This document shows, piece after piece, positions 30,797-39,702 of a DNA stretch of 64,000 nucleotides. The stretch is taken from NCBI RefSeq assembly GCF_963676475.1, contig NZ_OY781106.1, positions 1,054,001-1,118,000 on the forward strand, given 5' to 3'. The notes under the pieces were generated by a model. The model was not told where the DNA came from. It saw nothing but the letters and a program-made list of their open reading frames with translations, and did no database searches. Positions within the stretch are counted from its first letter, which is position 1. Each line of letters starts with the position of its first letter. Made by a program: the position numbers and the translations under genes. The DNA comes from an uncultured Celeribacter sp. (lineage in GTDB: Bacteria; Pseudomonadota; Alphaproteobacteria; Rhodobacterales; Rhodobacteraceae).

Positions 30797-31651
30797 TCAT
30801 TTTCCCGCATTGCGTGGATGTGGATTCGGGGCCTGTGCCGTGACCACGCGATCACGCCCATCGAGATCGGCGATGACCCGCACGGCCTTGAGGCCCTGAG
30901 CCAGAAACAGATCGGACACGGCAGCGCCTTGGCTGGGGCCGATCTCCACCATGATCCGCCCACGCGGCGCCAAATGCGCCCGGGCGCCCGCGGCAATCGC
31001 GCGGTAACACATCAGCCCGTCTGCCTCGTCCGTGAGCGCCATGCGCGGCTCATGCGCAAGCTCCGGCGAGAGCCCCGCCATCTCATCGGCGGCGATATAA
31101 GGCGGGTTGGAGACGATCAGATCGAACTGGCCCGCAATGCCGTCCCACCAATCGGCCTGTTGAAACCGGGCGCGTGTGATAAGGCCAAGCGCCTCCGCGT
31201 TGCCCTTTGCGACCGTCAAAGCAGCCTCGGACAGATCCGTCCCAAGGCCTTTCGCCAACACCTGTTCCGCCAGCAATGTCAAAAGGATAGCGCCCGATCC
31301 TGTGCCAAGATCCAAGACAGAGGTGAAAGGTTTCGACAGCGCCTCCCCGATCAGGATTTCCGTCTCGGGGCGCGGGTCGAGCACATCAGACGAGACCTGA
31401 AACCGACGCCCGTAAAAGTCGCGATAGCCCAAGATATGCGAGACGGGTTCACGGGCCAGACGGCGTTCAATCGCCGCCTCAAACGCCGCTCTGTGATCCG
31501 CTGAAATCTCATCCGGCATCACGAGCGTCAGCCGCCCCGGCTCCAGCCCCAAGACATGCGCCATCAACAGCCGCGCGTCCCGCGGCGCGCCGTCAACCCC
31601 GGCCTCCGTGAGGCGTTTGGTGCCGGCAATCAAGGTGGCTTGAACCGTCAC
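30797..31651 (-). CDS. prmC: Peptide chain release factor N5-glutamine methyltransferase
   Basis: Methylates the Gln of the GGQ motif in release factors RF1 and RF2, speeding termination. 284 residues: helical N-domain, then a Rossmann SAM fold with VLDLGTGSGAILLTLLAE, DLSEAALTVAKGNAE and the catalytic NPPYIA (about residue 183). Its start overlaps the prfA stop by four bases, so enzyme and substrate are translationally coupled. Confidence 0.96.
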   Translation of the reverse strand: MTVQATLIAGTKRLTEAGVDGAPRDARLLMAHVLGLEPGRLTLVMPDEISADHRAAFEAAIERRLAREPVSHILGYRDFYGRRFQVSSDVLDPRPETEILIGEALSKPFTSVLDLGTGSGAILLTLLAEQVLAKGLGTDLSEAALTVAKGNAEALGLITRARFQQADWWDGIAGQFDLIVSNPPYIAADEMAGLSPELAHEPRMALTDEADGLMCYRAIAAGARAHLAPRGRIMVEIGPSQGAAVSDLFLAQGLKAVRVIADLDGRDRVVTAQAPNPHPRNAGK

Positions 31652-32697
31652 CCTTCCATCTCCGCCAAAAGCGCGGATTGATGATCCGAAATCAGCGCGT
31701 CGATCACCTCATCGAGATCGCCCTGCATCACCTGATCGAGCTTATAAAGCGTCAGGTTGATGCGGTGATCCGTCATGCGGCCTTGCGGAAAATTATAGGT
31801 GCGGATGCGTTCCGAGCGATCGCCCGAGCCGACCTGAGATTTGCGATCCGCAGAGCGCGCGTCGTGCAGTTTTTGCCGCTCCGCATCGTAAAGCCGGGCT
31901 TTGAGCACATTCATCGCAATCTCGCGGTTGCGGTGCTGGGATTTCTCCGACGAGGTCACAACGATTCCCGTCGGGATATGGGTGATCCGCACCGCCGAAT
32001 CCGTGGTATTGACGTGCTGGCCGCCCGCGCCGGAGCTGCGCATCGTGTCGATGCGGATGTCATTGGCGTTGATCTCAATGTCCACGTCCTGCGCCTCGGG
32101 CAGCACGGCGACGGTGGCCGCAGAGGTGTGGATGCGCCCGCCGCTTTCGGTCTCCGGCACACGTTGCACCCGATGTACGCCGCTCTCGAATTTCATCCGG
32201 GCAAAGACGCCTTCGCCCTTGATATTGGCGACAACCTCTTTGACGCCGCCCAATTCGCCCTCGGACAGTTCGATGATCTCGAATTGCCAGCCCTTGGCCT
32301 CGCTATAGCGCTGATACATCCGCAAAAGATCTCCGGCGAACAACCCCGCCTCATCTCCGCCCGTGCCGGGGCGAATTTCGATGATGGCGGAGCCGGTGTC
32401 GGCGGCATCCTTCGGCAAAAGCGCGATCTGAAGCGCCTCCTCGGCCTCCGGCAGCGCAGCTTTGAGACCAGGCAGTTCCTCTTCGGCCAGGGCCTTCATC
32501 TCCGGGTCCGCGAGCATTTCCTCGGCCTCGGCGATCTGGGAACGCAGGCTCTGGTAGCCCCGGATTTGATCCACCACCGGGCGCAACTCTGCATATTCGC
32601 GGCCAAGGGCCACGATGTCCCCGGTGCCTTGCGACATCGAGGCCTCAAGGAATTCAAAACGCTGGAGGATTTGGTATAGGCGATCTTCTGGTATCAT
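31648..32697 (-). CDS. prfA: Peptide chain release factor 1
   Basis: Ends translation at UAA and UAG. 349 residues with the codon-reading PxT motif as PET in RVPETESGGRIHTSAAT and the catalytic GGQ in SSGAGGQHVNTTDSAVR (about residue 225). The C-terminal TYNFPQGRMTDHRINLTLY is typical. Upstream gene of prmC on the minus strand. Confidence 0.97.
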   Translation of the reverse strand: MIPEDRLYQILQRFEFLEASMSQGTGDIVALGREYAELRPVVDQIRGYQSLRSQIAEAEEMLADPEMKALAEEELPGLKAALPEAEEALQIALLPKDAADTGSAIIEIRPGTGGDEAGLFAGDLLRMYQRYSEAKGWQFEIIELSEGELGGVKEVVANIKGEGVFARMKFESGVHRVQRVPETESGGRIHTSAATVAVLPEAQDVDIEINANDIRIDTMRSSGAGGQHVNTTDSAVRITHIPTGIVVTSSEKSQHRNREIAMNVLKARLYDAERQKLHDARSADRKSQVGSGDRSERIRTYNFPQGRMTDHRINLTLYKLDQVMQGDLDEVIDALISDHQSALLAEMEG

Positions 32698-32743
32698 GGC
32701 GTGATCTGTTGCCCGCGATCCGGGCCAGCGTCAAGAGACATCG

Positions 32744-33166
32744 CTAAAACCCGGCGGCCTCGATCCACGCCTCCGCCCGCCGCCCGTTGACGCCCATATC
32801 GGATTTGCCGAAACGCAGGCGGGCGAGGATCACCACCTCTGCGCCGCTGTCGTGAGGTCGCGCGGAGATGGTGGTGAAATCCGGGAATCCCCAAAAGGCG
32901 GTGCGGGTGCGATAGGTCAGACGCCCCTCCTCGACCGATCCGGCAATATGACGCGTGCGCGGTTCGGTCTCGGCGATGGCGGCCAGCCGGCTGAGCGCCT
33001 CTTCGGGGTCCATCGGCACGGTCAACAGGCGTTTGACGCCCCCGGGCGCGGGATCGGCGGCGGCGAAGGGGTCGACATGCCAGCGCGCAGGATCGGTCGG
33101 AGCCAGACGGATCAGCGCCTGCAAGGCAACAAATGCGATGATGATGCCCCAGAATACCATTTTCAT
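32744..33166 (-). CDS. DUF1499-family protein (140 aa)
   Basis: GGAAGGA six bases before ATG 33166 fixes the start and trims seven residues from the longest frame. One N-terminal membrane segment (MVFWGIIIAFVALQALI) is followed by a DUF1499-type domain with TRTAFWGFPDFTTISARP and VILARLRFGKSDMGVNGRRAEAWI. Probably faces the periplasm. Its start overlaps the agmatinase stop (ATGA), so it is coupled to that gene. The function of the family is unknown. Confidence 0.82.
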   Translation of the reverse strand: MKMVFWGIIIAFVALQALIRLAPTDPARWHVDPFAAADPAPGGVKRLLTVPMDPEEALSRLAAIAETEPRTRHIAGSVEEGRLTYRTRTAFWGFPDFTTISARPHDSGAEVVILARLRFGKSDMGVNGRRAEAWIEAAGF

Positions 33167-34128
33167 GCGTCCTTCCGGCGTGTCCATCCATAGAGGCTGA
33201 TGATCTCCATCAGCACATGCGCGCCCGCGATGGCCGTGGCGCCTGTGGTGTCATAGGGCGGAGAGACCTCGACAACATCTCCACCGGTGAGGTTGACGCC
33301 CGCAAGATCGCGCAGGATCGCGGCGGCCTGCCATGAGGCCAAGCCCCCCCAGACCGGCGTGCCGGTGCCGGGGGCGAAGGCCGGGTCGAGACAGTCGATG
33401 TCGAAGGTCAGGTAGCAGTTCCGGTTGCCGACGATCTTTTTCACCTCAGAAGCCACCCAAGCAGCCCCCCGTTCATGAACGGTGCGCGCGTCGATGATAT
33501 TGACGCCCAAAGTGTCCGGGTTGTCGGTGCGAATGCCGATCTGGACCGAGGTTTTCGGATCAATGAGGCCGGTTTTCACCGCCTTGTAAAACATGGTCCC
33601 GTGGTCGATCCGGGTCAGGTCGTCGTCTTGCCACGTGTCGGAATGCGCGTCGAAATGAATAAGGCTCAGGGGCCCAAACTTCTCCGCATGTGCTTTGAGG
33701 ATCGGGTAGCTGATATAGTGATCGCCACCCATCACAAGGCTTCCGACCCCTGCGGCCAGAATCCTGCGGATGTGATCGGTCAGCCGGTCAGGGAATTCGG
33801 ACACCATGGCGTAGTCAAAGGCCAGATCGCCGTAATCGACGACATTGAACTCATCGAAGGGCGAATAGCCCCAGCCATAAGGCGCATCAAAAGCCTGCAA
33901 AGCCGAGGCCTCACGAATGGCGCGCGGGCCAAGGCGCGTGCCGGGGCGGTTGGTCACGGCCTGGTCAAAAGGCACGCCGGTGATCGCCAGATCGACGCCC
34001 GCGAGATCCTTGGTATAGCGGCGACGAAAGGCCGAGAGCGCACCGCCAAAGGCGTTCTCAAAGGCCAGCCCCCGCCCCGTGCCGGTAAAGGCCAGATCAA
34101 TCTGAGTTTTCGCGTCTTCCAGCGCCAT
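33163..34128 (-). CDS. speB: Agmatinase / ureohydrolase family enzyme
   Basis: 321 residues with the two-manganese ureohydrolase signature: MGGDHYISYP, LIHFDAHSDTW and TFDIDCLDPAFAPGTGTPVWGG. It most resembles agmatinase (agmatine to putrescine and urea); guanidinobutyrase or a related guanidino hydrolase is possible, because specificity in this family cannot be read from motifs. The start at 34128 follows AAGGGTGCAG. Coupled to the DUF1499 gene. Confidence 0.88.
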   Translation of the reverse strand: MALEDAKTQIDLAFTGTGRGLAFENAFGGALSAFRRRYTKDLAGVDLAITGVPFDQAVTNRPGTRLGPRAIREASALQAFDAPYGWGYSPFDEFNVVDYGDLAFDYAMVSEFPDRLTDHIRRILAAGVGSLVMGGDHYISYPILKAHAEKFGPLSLIHFDAHSDTWQDDDLTRIDHGTMFYKAVKTGLIDPKTSVQIGIRTDNPDTLGVNIIDARTVHERGAAWVASEVKKIVGNRNCYLTFDIDCLDPAFAPGTGTPVWGGLASWQAAAILRDLAGVNLTGGDVVEVSPPYDTTGATAIAGAHVLMEIISLYGWTRRKDA

Positions 34129-34206
34129 CACTGCACCCTTTTGTCTATCCTGCGCCAGTGTAGCCATCGCATCCAGCTTGGCAATCGCATCCCTGAGTTT
34201 CAACAC

Positions 34207-34236
34207 AAAAAAGCCCCCCGCAAATCTGCGAGGGGC
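34207..34236 (-). terminator. Rho-independent terminator of the outer-membrane barrel gene
   Basis: On the minus strand GCCCCTCGCA pairs with TGCGGGGGGC (one mismatch) and is followed by TTTTTT. It ends the beta-barrel transcript just before the agmatinase gene. Confidence 0.88.
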
Positions 34237-34307
34237 CGTGGCGGTTCTTGTGTGTGGGGGGGAACCGAACCGCCTGTAACGATCAGCTCAGATCAGAGCT
34301 TGCCGGA

Positions 34308-34901
34308 TCAGAACTTAAACGACACACGGGCGCCCAAGGTGGTGGCCGAAAGGTCCGTGCCGCTGTTGTCGAATTCGTCGAATTCGTTCTGCAGAAGCTC
34401 GGCACCGACGTTGATGCTGTCGGTCACGGCGTAGTCCACACCGATACCGTAGGTGTAACCGGTGTCATCATAAGACACGCCACCAATGTCGGCATTGGCA
34501 TAGGCCGCACCGACCACACCGTAGATCAGAGCCGGGCCCATGTCATAACCGGCGCGCAGTTTCAGACGGGTCAGGTCATCGAGGTTCGCGGTGCCGTTTT
34601 CGATCTCGGAGCCGAGATATTCCAATTCGCCGCCGAGCACGAAATCGCCGAAGTCGTAGTTGTAGCCGCCGAAGAGACCGTAGGTCATATCGTCCGCGTC
34701 ATCGAGTGCGTCGTTGCCCCAGCCATAGCCGAGCGTCGCACCGGCGTAGCCACCGGTCCAGTCAGAGCCGGACACCGGCATGACGGGTGCGGGCGCGATG
34801 GTCGGCTGCTCGACAACCGGCTCGGAATAGCCGCCAGCAAAAGCCGGTGCGGACAGGGCCATGGCGCTCAGAACCAATACGGGGGTTGCGATACGTTTCA
34901 T
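34308..34901 (-). CDS. Outer-membrane beta-barrel protein (197 aa)
   Basis: Signal peptide (MKRIATPVLVLSAMALSAPAFA, cleavage at 22), then a short Pro-rich stretch and an eight-strand-type barrel: DWTGGYAGATLGYGW at the start, alternating aromatic and Gly strands, and the ending GARVSFKF with terminal Phe. It resembles the Omp25/Ail-like porin-family barrels of alphaproteobacteria. AAGGAG lies seven bases before the ATG, and it has its own strong terminator, so it is probably highly expressed. A structural or adhesion role is likely; the specific function is unknown. Confidence 0.88.
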   Translation of the reverse strand: MKRIATPVLVLSAMALSAPAFAGGYSEPVVEQPTIAPAPVMPVSGSDWTGGYAGATLGYGWGNDALDDADDMTYGLFGGYNYDFGDFVLGGELEYLGSEIENGTANLDDLTRLKLRAGYDMGPALIYGVVGAAYANADIGGVSYDDTGYTYGIGVDYAVTDSINVGAELLQNEFDEFDNSGTDLSATTLGARVSFKF

Positions 34902-35106
34902 TGTATTCTCCTTTACTGCCTCGTTCTTGAGGTGATGTCTTGATCGACATCTCAACCGAAGAGATAGCGAAGTTGTTCCGAGAAAACAGAGGGGCAGCGG
35001 TCACGCCCGCGTGAGGGAACCGTGAAGTACCATAAATCGGAGAAATGCCGCTTATGGCCGGGGGCGAACCGGCAAAAAGCAGCTTATTCCATAGAATGTT
35101 AACAGA

Positions 35107-36936
35107 TCACGCGTCGGAATTTTTCTCTTCGAGCGTAAGCCATTCTTCCTCGGCGGCCTCCAAGGCAGATTGACGGTCTGTCAACATATCCGTGGCCTTT
35201 TGGAACTTCACAGGCTCGCGGGTGAAGAGCTCCGGATCGGACAAAAGCTCGCCCAATTTGGCGATCTCCGCCTCCAGCCGCTCCATCTCCGCAGGAAGGG
35301 CTTCGAGACGGTGCTTTTCGGTGAAGGACAGCTTGGATTTCGCTGCGGGCTTCGGTTCAGGCGCGGCAGGTGTCGCCGGTTTCTCGACCGGCTTCGGCGC
35401 GGTTTTCACAGCCGATACGGCAGGTTTCTCGCCGCGCTGTGCCCTGTAGTCTGACCAGCCCCCCGCATAGACGAGCGCCTCGCCATCGCCCTCCATCGCC
35501 ACCGTTTGCGTCGCAACCCGGTCGATGAAATCGCGGTCGTGAGAGACCAAGAGCACGGTGCCTTCGAACTCCGTCAGCAGCTCTTGCAACAGGTCCAGCG
35601 TTTCGATGTCGAGATCGTTGGTCGGCTCGTCGAGCACCAGGAGATTCGAGGGTTTCGCCATGATCTTGGCCAGCAAAAGCCGCGCCTTTTCCCCACCCGA
35701 GAGCGACGCCACGGGGGCGCGGGCCTGGGCATCGGTGAAGAGGAATTCCTTGAGATAGCCGACCACATGTTTCGGCGTGCCACGCACCATGACCTGATCG
35801 GCCTTGCCCGACACACGCATGTCCTTGTCAGAGGTCATCGCCTCCCAAAGCGTCAGATCATCGCGCAGATTCGACCGCGTCTGATCGAAGACCGCCATTT
35901 CGAGTTTCGTACCCAGTTTGACGGTGCCGCTGTCGGGCTCCATCTCGCCGGTGAGCATTTTCAAAAGCGTCGTCTTGCCTGCCCCGTTCGGGCCGACAAA
36001 AGCGATCCGGTCGCCGCGCGCCACTTTGATCGAGAGATCACGGACGATGATCTTGTCCTCGAACCTCTTGGAAATGTGATCGGCCTCGACAACGCGCTTG
36101 CCGGATTTCTCGGCGACTTCCAATTCCATCGCCGCCGTACCTTGCCGTTTGATCTGGCCCGCACGTTCGGCGCGCAGGTCCTGCAACGCACGCACCCGGC
36201 CTTGGTTGCGTTTGCGCCGGGCAGAGATGCCCTCGACCGCCCAACGCGCCTCTGCCTTGATCTTGCGATCCAACTTGTGGCGCTGCATGTCCTCGTCGTC
36301 CCAAACCTTGTCACGCCAGGTTTCGAAAGCTTCGAATCCTTCCTCCTGACGCCGCACCTGCCCGCGGTCGATCCAAAGCGTCGCGCGGGTGAGGTGGTTG
36401 AGAAACGCCCGGTCGTGGGAGATCAGCACATAGGCGGTTTTCGTCGTGCGCAGCTCTTCTTCGAGCCAGGCGATGGCCTCGATGTCCAAATGGTTGGTCG
36501 GCTCATCGAGCAACATCAGCCCCGGCCCCTCGGCCAGAAGTTTCGCCAAAGCCGCTCGCCGCCGCTCGCCGCCCGAGGCGGTCTCAATCGGCGTGTCGGG
36601 GTTAAATTTCAGGCCCTCGGCGACCATATCGACCTTATAGGTCTCGCTTGGGTCCAGTTCGGAGGCGGCGAATTCGCCCAGGGTCGCAAAGCCCGACAGA
36701 TCCGGGTCCTGCTCCATATAGCCGACCGTGATCCCCGGCCCCAACACGCGGGCGCCCCTGTCGGCCTCGACGAGACCAGCCATGACCTTCATCAGCGTGG
36801 ATTTGCCGGAGCCATTGCGGCCCACAAGAGCGACGCGGTCGCCCTCTTGGACCACGAGGTTCAGACCATCGAATACGGGATCGCCCCCAAAGGTGAGGGA
36901 AATGTCGGAGAGCTGTAAAACGGGTGCGCGTGCCAT
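35107..36936 (-). CDS. uup: ABC-F ATPase, Uup type (609 aa)
   Basis: Two ABC domains: Walker A GRNGSGKSTL (near 41) and GPNGAGKTTL (near 330), signatures ASGGERRRAAL and LSGGEKARLLL, DEPTNHLD and DEPTNDLD. The C-terminal 100 residues (after a Pro/Ala/Lys linker) form a charged coiled coil, the DNA- and ribosome-contacting domain typical of Uup. Family members influence ribosome function and replication-fork stability. The start at 36936 is chosen over the 22-residue longer frame. Single gene, divergent from the LysE exporter. Confidence 0.9.
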   Translation of the reverse strand: MARAPVLQLSDISLTFGGDPVFDGLNLVVQEGDRVALVGRNGSGKSTLMKVMAGLVEADRGARVLGPGITVGYMEQDPDLSGFATLGEFAASELDPSETYKVDMVAEGLKFNPDTPIETASGGERRRAALAKLLAEGPGLMLLDEPTNHLDIEAIAWLEEELRTTKTAYVLISHDRAFLNHLTRATLWIDRGQVRRQEEGFEAFETWRDKVWDDEDMQRHKLDRKIKAEARWAVEGISARRKRNQGRVRALQDLRAERAGQIKRQGTAAMELEVAEKSGKRVVEADHISKRFEDKIIVRDLSIKVARGDRIAFVGPNGAGKTTLLKMLTGEMEPDSGTVKLGTKLEMAVFDQTRSNLRDDLTLWEAMTSDKDMRVSGKADQVMVRGTPKHVVGYLKEFLFTDAQARAPVASLSGGEKARLLLAKIMAKPSNLLVLDEPTNDLDIETLDLLQELLTEFEGTVLLVSHDRDFIDRVATQTVAMEGDGEALVYAGGWSDYRAQRGEKPAVSAVKTAPKPVEKPATPAAPEPKPAAKSKLSFTEKHRLEALPAEMERLEAEIAKLGELLSDPELFTREPVKFQKATDMLTDRQSALEAAEEEWLTLEEKNSDA

Positions 36937-37045
36937 GTCGCCTGCGCTACTGTGAAGTGCTGCAAAGGTCAATATCAACTGCTGTGACACAGGCTGACAC
37001 AAAAGCTGATTTGGGCTTTTTGAGCCCTGCGTCTAACCTTCCCGT

Positions 37046-37702
37046 ATGTTCGATTATACCCTCCTCCACTGGACCACCTTCTTCTCCGCAGCCCTCGTGT
37101 TGAACCTCGCACCGGGGCCGGATTTTGCCTTTATCCTAGGCCAGACCTTTCGCGGCGGACGTCGCGCGGGCTTTGTCGCCATGTTCGGCATCTGGACCGG
37201 CGCCATGGTGCATGTGCTGATGGCGGCCCTTGGGCTGTCGGCCATTCTGATGACCTCGGCCACCGCCTTTGCCATCGTCAAATGGGTGGGCGCGGCGTAT
37301 CTTTTGTGGCTCGGATTTTCCGCGCTGCGTGCGAAAAGCGCAAGTTTCCTGCCTGATCAGACCGAAAAAGGCCCAAATTTCAAAGGTCCGAGCTTCCCGG
37401 CCGCCACGATCTTTCGCCAAGGCATGTTGACCAATATCCTCAACCCGAAAGTCGCGCTGTTTTTCCTGGCCTTCCTGCCACAATTCGTGGTCGAGGGCGA
37501 AGGGCCGATCTCGGCGCAGCTTTTCCTGCATGGCATCCTGATCATCTGCATCGCCGCCTTCATCGAACCGCCGCTCATCCTGATGGCGGATCGCCTCGGT
37601 CAGACCCTGCGCCGCAGCAAACGGCTGGCGCTGTGGATGGAGCGTTCTGTGGGGGCGATCTTTATCGCCCTGGGGCTGCGATTGGCACTGGATAAGCGCT
37701 GA
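37046..37702 (+). CDS. LysE-family amino-acid exporter (218 aa)
   Basis: Six hydrophobic segments with the family start LHWTTFFSAALVLNLAPGPDFAFILGQTFRGGRRAG, where the LAPGPD loop is diagnostic, and LTNILNPKVALFFLAFLPQF in the second half. Inner-membrane exporter of amino acids or derivatives such as homoserine lactone (RhtB branch); the substrate cannot be read from sequence. Converges with olsB three bases after its stop. Confidence 0.92.
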   Translation: MFDYTLLHWTTFFSAALVLNLAPGPDFAFILGQTFRGGRRAGFVAMFGIWTGAMVHVLMAALGLSAILMTSATAFAIVKWVGAAYLLWLGFSALRAKSASFLPDQTEKGPNFKGPSFPAATIFRQGMLTNILNPKVALFFLAFLPQFVVEGEGPISAQLFLHGILIICIAAFIEPPLILMADRLGQTLRRSKRLALWMERSVGAIFIALGLRLALDKR

Positions 37703-37705
37703 GCC

Positions 37706-38458
37706 TTACCCTGCCACCGCCCGCAGCAGTTTCTTGCGCGCGGGCGGGATCGATTTGATCTCCACACCCGTAAACACATGCATCGTGTTCAAATCAGGGT
37801 CCACCACCGCGTGATCCGACACCCAGCCGCCCATCATAAGATAGGTCTTGAGCAAGGGCGGCATTTTGAGCATCGCACGCCGTGCATCCGGTTTGCGTCT
37901 GAGGCGCGCGGCGAATTTGAACACATTCGGCGCTTTGACCTTGGGCAGGAACCGTTTCGGGCCGAGGTGACGGTGTTTGAGCATCGCCAAGGCGTCCGCG
38001 TGCTCTTTCCATTCCGTGCCATGGAACGAAGAACAACCGAACAACAGATCGACCCCCTGCTCGTCCACATAGCGCGTCATCGCCCCCCAGGCGACGCGCA
38101 GGATGTCCGGGTCGCGCGCCTCCGGGTGGATGCAAAACCGCCCCATCTCCAACATCCGGCCTTCGTAATCCGCCAATCCGTCCAGCCCGTAGAACTGCGC
38201 GGCATAGCTCTGGGCGATCTGCGCGCCGCCTTCGAGATCGAGGAAGCGATAGGTGCAGACAAGCCGCCCGCTCTTGCGCTCTTCGATCAAGACATGACGG
38301 CAAAGCGCATCGAAATCATCGGCATCAAGCCCGTCTTCGCGCGCCATGGCACCAGTGCCCGCCACGAACGCCAAATAGCGCAACCGCTGCGCCGCCTCGA
38401 TGTCGGCACGGCTCTCCGCGAAACGCACCGTGTAACGGCCCTTCAAAAGCTTGAACAT
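37706..38458 (-). CDS. olsB: L-ornithine N-alpha-acyltransferase (OlsB type)
   Basis: 250 residues of the hemolysin-like GNAT acyltransferase family: YTVRFAESRADIEAAQRLRYLAFV at the start, VCTYRFLDLEGG, the acyl-ACP site region EMGRFCIHPEARDPDILR, and CSSFHGTEWKEHADALA. In Rhodobacterales this enzyme makes lyso-ornithine lipid, a phosphate-free membrane lipid. The ATG at 38458 gives the usual start MFKLLKGRYTVR; the longer frame adds 50 residues encoded by a 12-bp repeat. The partner olsA is not in the window. Confidence 0.88.
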   Translation of the reverse strand: MFKLLKGRYTVRFAESRADIEAAQRLRYLAFVAGTGAMAREDGLDADDFDALCRHVLIEERKSGRLVCTYRFLDLEGGAQIAQSYAAQFYGLDGLADYEGRMLEMGRFCIHPEARDPDILRVAWGAMTRYVDEQGVDLLFGCSSFHGTEWKEHADALAMLKHRHLGPKRFLPKVKAPNVFKFAARLRRKPDARRAMLKMPPLLKTYLMMGGWVSDHAVVDPDLNTMHVFTGVEIKSIPPARKKLLRAVAG

Positions 38459-38545
38459 CGCCCGGATCCTTCCGCTTGTCCCAAACAGACTATGGGGTCG
38501 CCCCCTCTTGGCTGCAAGAATGGCCGCAAGATATGTCGGTTTTTT

Positions 38546-38593
38546 GACGTCTTGCCCGACGCCTTGCCCAACATCTTGCCCCACTTCTTGCCC
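38546..38593. repeat. 12-bp tandem repeat, four imperfect copies
   Basis: Four units share the ending CTTGCCC: GACGTCTTGCCC, GACGCCTTGCCC, AACATCTTGCCC and CACTTCTTGCCC. They lie between the divergent olsB and msrB genes. On the minus strand they would encode a Gly-Gln-Asp-Val-like repeat if the longer olsB frame were used. Confidence 0.9.
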
Positions 38594-38642
38594 TGCGCCA
38601 AAGGCCAACTATGTTTGACACAGCACAAAAAGGACTTTCGCC

Positions 38643-39053
38643 ATGGCCAAAATCGAAAAAACAGACGCCGAATGGCGCGAAGAACTGGACCCGGAAACCT
38701 TCCGCGTCACCCGCCAAGCGGGCACCGAGCGTCCATTTTCGCATCCAGGCTTCCCGAAAACCCCCGGCGTTTTCACCTGTGCCTGCTGCGGCGCCGAGTT
38801 GTTCGCGCAAGACAATAAATTCGAATCGCATTGCGGCTGGCCCTCCTTTGACGCCACAAAAGCGGGCGCGCCGGTGGCCGAGACCCGCGACACCTCGCAC
38901 GGCATGGTCCGCACCGAGGTGCATTGCGATGACTGCGGCGCGCATCTGGGCCATGTCTTTCCCGACGGTCCGCGCGAGACCACCGGCATGCGCTATTGCA
39001 TCAACGGCGTCTCGATCCGTTTTCAACCGGATGACGGCGCGGTCGAGACCTGA
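38643..39053 (+). CDS. msrB: Peptide-methionine (R)-S-oxide reductase
   Basis: Repairs the R form of oxidised methionine in proteins. 136 residues with both zinc pairs (CACCGAEL, as CxxC near 43-46, and CDDCGAHLGHVF near 94-97) and the catalytic cysteine in MRYCINGVSIRF. No signal peptide, so cytosolic. Forward and monocistronic, with a bidirectional terminator after it. Confidence 0.96.
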   Translation: MAKIEKTDAEWREELDPETFRVTRQAGTERPFSHPGFPKTPGVFTCACCGAELFAQDNKFESHCGWPSFDATKAGAPVAETRDTSHGMVRTEVHCDDCGAHLGHVFPDGPRETTGMRYCINGVSIRFQPDDGAVET

Positions 39054-39090
39054 CGCCCCACTTTTCCGTGGTTCAAATACTCACAAAAAA

Positions 39091-39108
39091 GCCGCCTCAT
39101 GAGGCGGC
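39091..39108. terminator. Bidirectional terminator between msrB and bamE
   Basis: The perfect palindrome GCCGCCTCATGAGGCGGC is flanked by six A on the left and four T on the right, so it terminates convergent msrB and bamE transcripts on both strands. Confidence 0.92.
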
Positions 39109-39134
39109 TTTTCTCATTACGATCACAGGTCGGT

Positions 39135-39623
39135 TTACTGCAACAATTGCTCGGCGGAGACATTGCCCAGGTTGCCAAAGAGCTGTTGCAGGAAGGTGAT
39201 GCCCTGCACGCCGCCATCCGTCACACGACGCGACAGCACGACAACGCGGCCCTGATCAAGCCCGAAGCGCTCGATATTGCTCACCCGGCCCCGCGCATCG
39301 AAAGAAATGGCCACCACCTGGCGGTCCACTTCCTTCGGCTCGAAGGCGCCCAGGTGACGGAACTGCGAGCGCACGTAGTACCAAGCGGCGCCATCGAGAA
39401 TGCCCTCGGTGCCCGGCGCGCCGATCTCTTCGGCAAGCGTCTCTTTGGTGTCGACACCCACGTCAATCTGCGCCAGTTGCGCATCGGACGGCACATAGCC
39501 ATGATTGCGGAACTGCGCGACACAGGCCGTCAATGAAAACACGAGCACCAGCCCAAGCACAGCCTTCATCAGAATGCCAAGCCCGGAAGATGCGGGTTTT
39601 TGCGGGAAAATGCGGTCGGCCAT
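39135..39623 (-). CDS. bamE: Outer-membrane assembly factor BamE (SmpA/OmlA lipoprotein)
   Basis: Lipoprotein partner of BamA and BamD. The lipobox LTAC (Cys near residue 34) follows a hydrophobic stretch, and the SmpA/OmlA domain follows: HGYVPSDAQLAQIDVGVDTKETLAEEIGAP and the later GAAWYYVRSQF. The ATG at 39623 has a strong GAGGGGG site and gives an 18-residue extension before the signal core; an internal ATG starting MKAVLGLVLVFS is the alternative. 162 residues, longer than enterobacterial BamE. Divergent from yceD, the usual alphaproteobacterial context. Confidence 0.9.
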   Translation of the reverse strand: MADRIFPQKPASSGLGILMKAVLGLVLVFSLTACVAQFRNHGYVPSDAQLAQIDVGVDTKETLAEEIGAPGTEGILDGAAWYYVRSQFRHLGAFEPKEVDRQVVAISFDARGRVSNIERFGLDQGRVVVLSRRVTDGGVQGITFLQQLFGNLGNVSAEQLLQ

Positions 39624-39702
39624 GTGCCCCCTCTTGCCTTGTGCGCGTGCGCCTCTTATCCGCTTATAGAAACAGTGCCCGACGTTCAAGGAGACATCGA
39701 CT

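Noticed and set aside
38546..38593. CRISPR array
   Set aside because: The 12-bp units abut without spacers.
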